A stretch of DNA of 8,914 bases from Acidimicrobium sp. (lineage in GTDB: Bacteria; Actinomycetota; Acidimicrobiia; Acidimicrobiales; Ilumatobacteraceae), in the NCBI GenBank assembly GCA_003535455.1, contig DOHD01000086.1, positions 23,435 through 32,348 of the forward strand, written 5' to 3'. The notes under the pieces are model-generated. The model did no database searches and was not told the DNA's origin. It was given only the letters and a program-made list of their open reading frames with translations. Made by a program: the position numbers and the translations under genes. Shown here in pieces: positions 1 to 6,244 of the stretch (position 1 is its first letter; each line of letters begins with the position of its first letter).

Positions 1-549
1 ATGAATCAGATTGTCAAACGTGTTGAGAATAATTCTCCCGGTGCCCTAAGTCGACTCGAGCGACTGTTGCTGCAACAAATTGACCTGAAAAAAGTCAATT
101 CGCGTGTGTTTTTCGCCAAGTCTGAAACGGTCGCGGCCAACGAGAGCTTGATTTCGTTTCTCGGTGCTTTTGCGGTTGCCAATGGTCAGAAGACGGCTCG
201 CCTGTGTATGCATCATGACCAGTCACAGGTGATTCAAGAGATGCTGATGATTCACGCCGAACAAATCAGCACTGGACCATTGCGTCAAGATAGAGACTCA
301 TCGGTTTCATATCACATGATTCGTGGCGCACTTGAAATTACCTTGCACCACGGGGGCGTCATTGGTGACAAGACATATCAAGTCGAGTACCTGCATGGTG
401 AGCCAAGCGTCGTTTCATCACTAAGAGTGCCCGCCCGAGTTTTTCGAACCATCCGTACTTTGACCGACTCGGCGGTTTTTATCGAAGTACAAAGCGGCCC
501 ATTCTCTGATTCAGATACCGAGTGGGCAGAAGGCACGGTCCGGCGTTGA
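1..549 (+). CDS. WbuC-like cupin-fold protein, apparently lacking metal ligands
   Basis: Reads as 182 codons from an ATG at the first base of the window; because the window edge falls there, a start further upstream cannot be excluded. The layout resembles WbuC-family cupins found in O-antigen and other polysaccharide clusters: a lead-in with RLCMHHDQSQVIQEML (residues 67-82), a beta-strand ending in YHMIRG (104-109), and a terminal VFIEVQSGPF strand (159-168) like the family's 'FhEvkxGPf'. In the family the first cupin motif usually carries a P-H-x-H pair, an acidic residue and a later His. Here the corresponding stretch is PLRQD (93-97), a Val lies near the acidic position, and VPARVFRT (143-150) has Arg where His is expected. 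The fold is probably kept while classical metal binding is lost. It overlaps the next gene by 4 nt, so it belongs to the operon. Exact function is unknown even for the family. Confidence 0.72.
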   Translation: MNQIVKRVENNSPGALSRLERLLLQQIDLKKVNSRVFFAKSETVAANESLISFLGAFAVANGQKTARLCMHHDQSQVIQEMLMIHAEQISTGPLRQDRDSSVSYHMIRGALEITLHHGGVIGDKTYQVEYLHGEPSVVSSLRVPARVFRTIRTLTDSAVFIEVQSGPFSDSDTEWAEGTVRR

Positions 550-1403
550 GAGTTTTGGTTATTGGCTCGACTGGCGCGATTGGCTCGCATTTGTGTTCGA
601 CACTCAGACAGAACGGGACCGAAGTCATTGGCGCTTCACGACATATTGATGCCTACGACAAAAATTCGCTGGCGCTAGATCTTGCAAACATAACGGATGC
701 TCTCGCAGCCGTTCGCAAGTTACCGAAAATGGATGCTGTTGTAATTAGCGCCGGTATAACTGGGCTACGCGAATGTGAGAATGATCCTGAGTTGAGTCGA
801 GTGGTGAATGTAGGTTCGCAGGTTGAACTTGCAAAGTGGTTTGTGGTTACTGGTTGCCAGAATGTTGTTTTTCTATCGTCAAACCGAGTTTTTGATGGCA
901 AGGTTGCCAACGTCAAATGCAATGCCGAGTATTCGCCGACTACCGAATATGGCCGACAAAAGTCGCAAGCTGAATTACAAATATTGAGTCTTGGTGAAGC
1001 AGCAAGAGTCATACGGTTCACAAAAGTGCTTTCTGAAGAAAGCAAGCTTCTCGTTGATTGGGTAAATAAAATCAAGGCGAAGCAACCGATTTCGGCGTTC
1101 ACAGATGTGAGTCTCAGCCCGATCACCAAAGACCATGCTTGCGCAGTAATCGAAAGCGTCTTGTCAAACCCGGCACCACCCATCGTGCAGGCGTCTACAA
1201 CGGACGAAATTAGTTATTTTGAAATGGCGTGCTCGGTCGCTACACAACTTGACGCTGCTCAAAGCATTGTCCGCAAACAAACAGCGGGCGAAGTTGGCGA
1301 AAAGCCTTTGCCTCATTCTTCGCTAGAATCTTCTAATCTCACTGCAATTAAATCGCCGTCATCGTTAAGTACTGTGCGAAAAATCGTCGAGAAAATGGTC
1401 TAA
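546..1403 (+). CDS. RmlD-like NAD(P)-dependent sugar epimerase/reductase (extended SDR)
   Basis: An SDR-superfamily oxidoreductase that likely acts on a nucleotide-linked sugar in the cytoplasm. From the TTG start the protein has 285 residues and opens directly into a Rossmann strand and nucleotide-binding loop, VLVIGSTGAIG (residues 3-13, GxxGxxG). A Ser pair lies in FLSSNRVFDG (Ser111-Ser112), matching the 'STDYVFDG' strand of RmlD enzymes, and the catalytic pair is Y135-x3-K139 in YGRQK. The length fits RmlD (about 280-300). The TTG at 546 overlaps the previous stop as TTGA and puts the Rossmann strand at residue 2, as is usual. An in-frame GTG at 522 would add 8 unconserved residues and is less likely, although a purine-rich AGAAGG lies between the two candidates. 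The C-terminal third is low in recognisable motifs, so the substrate (dTDP-4-keto sugar or other) is undetermined. It ends 2 nt before the next gene. Confidence 0.8.
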   Translation: MRVLVIGSTGAIGSHLCSTLRQNGTEVIGASRHIDAYDKNSLALDLANITDALAAVRKLPKMDAVVISAGITGLRECENDPELSRVVNVGSQVELAKWFVVTGCQNVVFLSSNRVFDGKVANVKCNAEYSPTTEYGRQKSQAELQILSLGEAARVIRFTKVLSEESKLLVDWVNKIKAKQPISAFTDVSLSPITKDHACAVIESVLSNPAPPIVQASTTDEISYFEMACSVATQLDAAQSIVRKQTAGEVGEKPLPHSSLESSNLTAIKSPSSLSTVRKIVEKMV

Positions 1404-1405
1404 TC

Positions 1406-2836
1406 ATGAAACACGGAACCGTATTTGTATCTGGAACATTTAATGTTCTGCACCCCGGCCATGTGCGACTTTTGAAGTTTGCTAAAGAGAGCGGTGAAAA
1501 GTTGGTTGTTGGTGTTCTTAGTGACAAAGTCGCTGGGGTTTCGGCCCATGTTCCCGAAGAGTTTCGACTTGAAGCCGTCAAAATTAATGGCTTAGTTGAT
1601 GAGGCTTTTTTGATCGAAGATTCACCTAATGATGCGATTCGAAGAATCAAACCCGCTTTAGTTGTCAAAGGTAAAGAACACAAAAATCAAGAAAACCCCG
1701 AGCAACAGGCTGTTGAAAGCTACGGAGGAAAACTGTTGTTTAGCTCTGGCGATGTTGTCTTTACCTCGCTTGACCTAATTCGCCGCGAAATGGCTTCACA
1801 AGATCAAAAAATAATCAACCTTCCCATTGCATTCATGAAACGACGAGGTGTTCAGGTTAAAGACCTCGTTGCTTTAGTCGAAAAATTGGGTCAAGTGAAA
1901 GTTGTCGTAATCGGCGACACGATCGTCGATGAATATATTTCTTGCGACCCGCTCGGCATGTCCGAAGAAGACCCGACAATTGTCGTGACCCCTGTGTCGA
2001 GTAAAAAGTTTGTTGGTGGTGCGGCGATTGTTGCGGCACATGCGGCGTCACTTGGTGCTCAAGTGAAGTATTTTTCGGTTGTCGGCAACGACGAAACAGC
2101 GCAGTTCTGTCGCGACGAACTCACACGATTCGGAGTCGATCATGAGTTAGTTGTAGATGATTCACGGCCGACGACCTTAAAACAGCGTTTTAGAAGTCGG
2201 GCCAAGACTTTGTTGCGGGTCAGCCATCTGGTGCAAAGATCCGTGGATGAACCGATTCAAAAGGCTTTGATAAAAAGCGTAAAGTCGGCGTGTACCGATG
2301 CCGACTTGTTGATTTTTTCAGACTTTAATTATGGATGCTTGCCGCAAGCCGTCGTTGATGAATCGACGGCAATTGCAACATCAAAAAAGATTCGCATTGT
2401 TGCCGACAGTCAGTCATCGTCTCAGATTGGTGATATTTCGCGATTTAAAAACGTTGACCTAATTACGCCTACCGAGCGCGAAGCGAGAATCGCATTGCGC
2501 AATACCGAGGATGGTCTCGTTGTGATTGCGCAACAGGTTTGTGAGCGTGCAGTAGCTCGAAGTGTTACCTTGAAACTTGGCGAGCAAGGTGTTTTGCTGC
2601 ATGGTCGGTGGGGTAAAGATTGGGAGACAGATCAGATTCCGGCGCTTAATTCTGCGGCTCAAGATGTCGCTGGCGCAGGAGACTGCATGCTTGTTGCGAC
2701 CTCGCTCGCAATGACCATTGGTGCAAACATGTGGCAGTCTGGGTTGCTTGGCTCACTTGCCGCGGCAATTCAAGTTGGCCGAGTCGGCAACACGCCAATC
2801 AAGAAAAGCGAGATACTTCGCGAGTTGTCGGAGTGA
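1406..2836 (+). CDS. Bifunctional HldE-like enzyme, reversed order: nucleotidyltransferase then PfkB kinase
   Basis: A 476-residue cytoplasmic fusion. Residues 1 to about 130 are a cytidylyl/adenylyltransferase domain: GTFNVLHPGH (10-19, the GxFDxxHxGH signature), VVGVLSD (34-40), VKGKEH (87-92, the position of VKGGDY in HldE) and FTSLDLI (119-125) where HldE has an S-T-T motif. Residues about 150-476 are a PfkB/ribokinase domain: GMSEEDPTIVV (184-194), GGAAIVAAHAASLG (204-217), FSDFNYG (304-310), ADSQSSSQ (333-340), ITPTEREA (353-360) and DVAGAGD (420-426), keeping the GAGD anion hole and catalytic Asp426 but with V-A in place of the common T-V/T. E. coli HldE makes ADP-heptose by phosphorylating heptose 7-phosphate at C1 and later adenylylating heptose 1-phosphate, with the kinase N-terminal. 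Here the order is reversed. Activation of a heptose is the leading inference; another sugar or polyol phosphate remains possible. No GmhA or GmhB is visible in the window. Confidence 0.82.
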   Translation: MKHGTVFVSGTFNVLHPGHVRLLKFAKESGEKLVVGVLSDKVAGVSAHVPEEFRLEAVKINGLVDEAFLIEDSPNDAIRRIKPALVVKGKEHKNQENPEQQAVESYGGKLLFSSGDVVFTSLDLIRREMASQDQKIINLPIAFMKRRGVQVKDLVALVEKLGQVKVVVIGDTIVDEYISCDPLGMSEEDPTIVVTPVSSKKFVGGAAIVAAHAASLGAQVKYFSVVGNDETAQFCRDELTRFGVDHELVVDDSRPTTLKQRFRSRAKTLLRVSHLVQRSVDEPIQKALIKSVKSACTDADLLIFSDFNYGCLPQAVVDESTAIATSKKIRIVADSQSSSQIGDISRFKNVDLITPTEREARIALRNTEDGLVVIAQQVCERAVARSVTLKLGEQGVLLHGRWGKDWETDQIPALNSAAQDVAGAGDCMLVATSLAMTIGANMWQSGLLGSLAAAIQVGRVGNTPIKKSEILRELSE

Positions 2837-3522
2837 GGGCGGTTCTTCTTGCTGCTGGTTTTGGCACTCGGCTCAGACCTTTAACTGACAAGATTCCGAA
2901 GTGTTTGGTGCCGATTAAGGGCAGGCCATTGCTAGATATTTGGTGCGAATCGCTTTTATCTGCGGGGGTCGAACGAATTCTAATTAATTTGCACTACAAG
3001 CACGAAATAGTCGAGTCGCACATTGCTAATTCTCGATACAACGAGTTTGTGCAAACCGTTTTTGAACCTCAGTTACTGGGCACGGCGGGCACTCTGGTTG
3101 CGAACTCAAAGTTTTTTGAGGGCAATGATGGGCTTTTGGTACACGCCGACAACTACTCAGAGGTTGACATTGCTGATTTGATAATTCGCCACAACAGCCG
3201 ACCGTCCTCATGCTTGATGACGATGTTGGCATTTCGCACAGCAACCCCACAAACTTGTGGAATTTTAGAAGTTGACGGTGAAAATATCTTGCAACAAATG
3301 TTCGAAAAGTCCGTCGAGAGTCACGGGAATCTTGCAAATGGGGCGATGTACGTGCTCTCAGCCAAGTTGATTTCGAATTTGATAAATGAGACCGACTTCA
3401 GTACTCAGGTGATACCAAAATATCTTCGCAAGATTTATGTTGTTGAGACCGACAAAACCTACATTGACATAGGCACGCCTGAGTCATATCAGCTCGCACA
3501 AGATATTGCCAATGTCAATTAG
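2833..3522 (+). CDS. Sugar-1-phosphate nucleotidyltransferase (HddC/ManC/RmlA-type)
   Basis: A 229-residue NTP-transferase that should couple a sugar 1-phosphate to a nucleoside triphosphate, releasing pyrophosphate. From the GTG start it opens with LLAAGFGTRLRPLT (residues 5-18), the pyrophosphorylase signature, followed by IPKCLVPIKGRPLL with the conserved Lys23. LLGTAGTL (81-88) is the base- and sugar-binding 'GTAGAL' motif, Asp106 in VHADNYS is the expected metal ligand, NGAMYVLS (169-176) is the sugar-binding strand, and YIDIGTPESY (210-219) supplies the second metal Asp (212). The length matches short single-domain enzymes such as HddC rather than ManC fused to an isomerase. The GTG at 2833 overlaps the previous stop (GTGA); an in-frame upstream start at 2731 would place 34 unrelated residues before the fold. 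Being next to the HldE-like fusion is consistent with NDP-heptose or NDP-mannose supply, but the sugar and nucleotide are not readable. Confidence 0.83.
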   Translation: MRAVLLAAGFGTRLRPLTDKIPKCLVPIKGRPLLDIWCESLLSAGVERILINLHYKHEIVESHIANSRYNEFVQTVFEPQLLGTAGTLVANSKFFEGNDGLLVHADNYSEVDIADLIIRHNSRPSSCLMTMLAFRTATPQTCGILEVDGENILQQMFEKSVESHGNLANGAMYVLSAKLISNLINETDFSTQVIPKYLRKIYVVETDKTYIDIGTPESYQLAQDIANVN

Positions 3523-5041
3523 TCAAATACAACGTCAGATATTTCAGTTGAGAAATAGTGGTGTGCTAGCTCTGATCAAGAAAGTTTCAAGACTTCGAGA
3601 TCTGCTTGTTCGAACAGATTCGTTTTTTTTGGGGCAGAATCGCCTACAAAAAAAAGTCAATCAAATCGCACCAGATTTTGAACCTTTATTTCGCAAGCAG
3701 AATCAAACAATTGCTGTTGAATCGACCGCCAGAAATGCAGTTTCGGCGATTACAAGTCAGTCTCGGGTGTTGCGCGACTCGCTTAAAATGTCTGAAGCGA
3801 CGAAAATACTCGACGATGCGCTGATTAAATATCCAGAGTCAATCGAATTGATGAAAACGCAGGCACAGATGCATTTTCGCATGGGCGATTGGCCCAAGTT
3901 TGTAAACAAGTGGACGAACATAAATGATTTGTGTGATCAAATCGCCAGGCAGCACAAACTTTCTGATCTCAATCTCCGATTTATGGGCAGTGATTGGACT
4001 GGTCCATTGGGTCACGTTGTGCAGTTGGCCGCAATAGTAAAACTTCAGAAACTAGATCTGTTATCCAAAGAGAAGCGGGTTTTGCTTTATGACCCAAAGT
4101 ATGTTGCCAATATGCCACTTCTAAACCTATTGAAGCCAGAACTATTTTCGCTCAAGACGAATCGCATTGATTTAAACAGATTTGTCAGCAAGTTCGAGTC
4201 AATAGTTGATGATGTGCCGAGCTTTCGTATGAAGACGGGCACGATTGATCAATGGTCGGCGGTAGACATTGCAAACTATGAATGGAAACAGTCAGGAAAC
4301 CCGACGCTCTTGAAACTAGACAAAGAAGCCGAGGTGAAAGGTCACCGAGTTTTGAAGCGATGGGGCTTGACCGAAAGTGACTGGTTCGTGGCAATACATG
4401 TGCGCGAAGGAAGTCATCGTGATCAGGCGAGACTGCCCAACGCCGACATCAAGTCTTATCTGCCGATGATTCGAGAAATAGTCAACCGCGGGGGTCATGT
4501 TGTTCGCATGGGAAGCCCACTTATGACCCGATTGCCGAAAATGCAAAACGTAATTGACTATGCCCATGCGGTTGAGCGAGTTGATTGGATGGACGTCTTT
4601 CTTTGGGCAAAGGCGAAGTTCTTCGTTGGCACTCAGTCTGGTGGGTCAGAAGCGGCGATGTGCTTTGACACGCCGACAATTCGCTCGAATTTCTCTTCAT
4701 ACGGTCACTGTTTTTGGTCGGACAAATCGTTTATGGTGCCAAAGCGATACAGAATTTCTGATCAACGCTCAGCGATGAATCTGCGCGATGCTTTGCGCAC
4801 ACCGATACCGCATTGCGAGTCGACGGTGCATCAAGACTTTGAGTTTGAAGTTATTGACAACTCTGAAGCTGATTTGATCAATGCCGCGAGTGAAATGTTT
4901 TCAAGACTCGATGCAAACAACTGGAACTTGACCGTTAGGCAAGAAAAGGCACAGTCGATACGAGTTAGTGAAGGCGCGGTAGGAAGGTTGCCAATCTCAG
5001 ATAGTTTTTTGAAAACCCATCCGTCGTTTATCGAATCATGA
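3512..5041 (+). CDS. Putative TIGR04372-type glycosyltransferase, divergent, no membrane anchor
   Basis: First of three related genes, 509 residues from the ATG at 3512 (the TTG at 3506 would add only two residues). The C-terminal half matches its two neighbours: FVAIHVRE (residues 292-299), a following loop, VVRMGSP (330-336), VIDYAHA (347-353), WMDVFLWAKAKFFVGTQSGG (359-378) and the FDTPTIRSNFSSYG stretch near 385-398. These correspond to VRD...FRMGA...VIDYA...LDIYLGANCELFIS in the next gene. The N-terminal about 150 residues differ. They have no convincing transmembrane segment and include ATKILDDALIKYPESIELMK followed by HFRMGDW (about 96-127), which reads like one degenerate TPR-type helical hairpin. 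The neighbours end in QFLR-D/E-N...W, whereas this one ends in ISDSFLKTHPSF. It overlaps the previous gene by 11 nt and the next by 4 nt. Donor and acceptor are unknown. T8 and A8 tracts lie in its 5' region. Confidence 0.72.
   Translation: MSISQIQRQIFQLRNSGVLALIKKVSRLRDLLVRTDSFFLGQNRLQKKVNQIAPDFEPLFRKQNQTIAVESTARNAVSAITSQSRVLRDSLKMSEATKILDDALIKYPESIELMKTQAQMHFRMGDWPKFVNKWTNINDLCDQIARQHKLSDLNLRFMGSDWTGPLGHVVQLAAIVKLQKLDLLSKEKRVLLYDPKYVANMPLLNLLKPELFSLKTNRIDLNRFVSKFESIVDDVPSFRMKTGTIDQWSAVDIANYEWKQSGNPTLLKLDKEAEVKGHRVLKRWGLTESDWFVAIHVREGSHRDQARLPNADIKSYLPMIREIVNRGGHVVRMGSPLMTRLPKMQNVIDYAHAVERVDWMDVFLWAKAKFFVGTQSGGSEAAMCFDTPTIRSNFSSYGHCFWSDKSFMVPKRYRISDQRSAMNLRDALRTPIPHCESTVHQDFEFEVIDNSEADLINAASEMFSRLDANNWNLTVRQEKAQSIRVSEGAVGRLPISDSFLKTHPSFIES
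3623..3655 (+). repeat. Paired T8 and A8 homopolymer tracts within a glycosyltransferase gene
   Basis: T8 occupies 3623-3630 and A8 occupies 3648-3655, about 110-145 nt inside the first glycosyltransferase gene. They are inverted relative to each other, so they could also pair in RNA (8 A-U pairs over a 17-nt loop). Each is long enough to be a modest slippage site; gain or loss of one base would shift the frame early in the protein. Slippage itself is inferred. Confidence 0.5.
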
Positions 5042-6237
5042 AGTTATTTAAGAATTTTTTTTGCTTGTTGGGCGGTTCTCTGCTTGCGGTTGCGATTCGG
5101 GTTGTTTATCCGTTTCGCCACTACAAAATAGGGCGGCTTCCGAGTCATGAGATTGGGCATTACGCGACGAACATCGAAGTTTACTTGTGCGAAAAAGACG
5201 CACAATTAAATAACCAAGACAAAAAGTCGAGAGATATTTGGTATCGCAATCCGACTGCAGGTGTTTCGAATCAGCAGCTCGACAAAATGTGGGCTCGCAC
5301 GATAAAAATTTCAACTTCACCCATCGTGCGATATACGGACGCAATTTCGCGCCGACTTCCAGGTCGTGCAAAGTTTGCGATTATTCACCACGACCGCGAC
5401 GCATACGCGTTGTTCGACAAGATGGCACCGCATTTAAGTTTCACCTCGCAGGAGATTTTAGAGGGCGAGCAGTTTCTGGACTCTGTTCGCACTTTTCCCG
5501 GCCAAAAATTTGTTTGTCTAGCCGTACGAGATTCGTCGTATAAGCGAGCACAATTTGAAGATCGCGATATTGCCAAGGATGATTATCGCAATAACGACAT
5601 TCGAAATTACCAAATAGTTGCCGAGCAGCTCGCCAAAGACGGCTATTTGGTTTTTCGAATGGGAGCCAAGGTCGAGCGACCATTTGTTACAACTTCGCCC
5701 CAGGTTATTGACTATGCGTCAAATGGCATGAGATCTGAGTTTCTTGACATCTACCTTGGTGCAAACTGTGAACTTTTTATTTCGTCAGTTCTTGGAATTG
5801 ATTCAATTCCAGAAATATTCCGCAGACCTCGTGTGTTGACCAACTACATACCAATCGGCAATTTCGGTAAATATGGTCCACGCGATTTGATAATTCCAAA
5901 GCAGTATTGGCTTAAAGGCGAGTCGCGATTCTTGCGTTTCAGTGAGATCGTTGCGTCGAATAATGGTCTTGGCTCGTGTACCAGCAGTTACGAATATGAA
6001 TCAGCCGGGCTTGAACTTGTTGAAAATTCACCAAACGAGATATTGCACGCGACCTATGAACTTCTCAATGGTCATCAAGAAGATTCGCCACAAAACGTCA
6101 AAAGCCAAGAGCTTGTCGCAAAATTTTGGTCTTATTACTATCGGCTCAAACCTGCACCAATTCAAAGTGCGATTAGTGGTCAAGAGCCGAAGGTCAGTAT
6201 TCAGTTTCTGCGCGAGAATTCGCACTGGGTAAACTAA
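5038..6237 (+). CDS. Putative TIGR04372-type glycosyltransferase, membrane-anchored
   Basis: A 399-residue protein starting at an ATG that overlaps the previous stop by 4 nt (ATGA). Residues about 6-26 are hydrophobic and flanked by Lys/Arg, giving an N-terminal membrane anchor with the rest probably cytoplasmic. Family-like blocks follow: KIGRLPSHEIGHYATNIEVY (30-49), IWYRNP (67-72), a PHLSFT block (131-136), FVCLAVRDSSY (158-168), DDYRNNDIRNY (181-191), VFRMGAKVERPF (205-216), VIDYASNGMRSEF (223-235), LDIYLGANCELFIS (236-249), then IPEIFRRPRVLTNYIPIG, ending in QFLRENSHW (389-397). I recognise this set as the TIGR04372 putative glycosyltransferase family, seen in polysaccharide clusters; activity is inferred, not demonstrated for this protein. 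Its closest relative in the window is the next gene, with near-identical block order and end. A T8 tract lies at 5055-5062, inside codons 6-9. Confidence 0.78.
   Translation: MKLFKNFFCLLGGSLLAVAIRVVYPFRHYKIGRLPSHEIGHYATNIEVYLCEKDAQLNNQDKKSRDIWYRNPTAGVSNQQLDKMWARTIKISTSPIVRYTDAISRRLPGRAKFAIIHHDRDAYALFDKMAPHLSFTSQEILEGEQFLDSVRTFPGQKFVCLAVRDSSYKRAQFEDRDIAKDDYRNNDIRNYQIVAEQLAKDGYLVFRMGAKVERPFVTTSPQVIDYASNGMRSEFLDIYLGANCELFISSVLGIDSIPEIFRRPRVLTNYIPIGNFGKYGPRDLIIPKQYWLKGESRFLRFSEIVASNNGLGSCTSSYEYESAGLELVENSPNEILHATYELLNGHQEDSPQNVKSQELVAKFWSYYYRLKPAPIQSAISGQEPKVSIQFLRENSHWVN
5055..5062 (+). repeat. T8 homopolymer at the 5' end of a glycosyltransferase gene
   Basis: Eight consecutive T residues span codons 6-9, just 17 nt after the ATG and immediately before the hydrophobic anchor. 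A one-base change would truncate the protein almost at its start. It is the third 8-nt A/T run in two adjacent genes; phase variation is inferred only. Confidence 0.5.
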
Positions 6238-6244
6238 ACAACGG

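Noticed and set aside
653..1183. Long minus-strand open frame opposite the SDR gene
   Set aside because: Low-complexity Ser/Thr/Ala-rich translation with no motif, lying wholly opposite a gene with clear Rossmann and YxxxK motifs; a shadow frame.
3648..3655. A8 as a programmed ribosomal frameshift site
   Set aside because: The zero frame continues to a full-length, motif-rich protein and the shifted frames give no conserved product, so slippage during replication is the only plausible role.
5238..5543. Plus-strand frame of about 100 codons inside the second glycosyltransferase gene
   Set aside because: The Cys- and Arg-rich translation matches nothing recognisable and the main frame carries the conserved family blocks.
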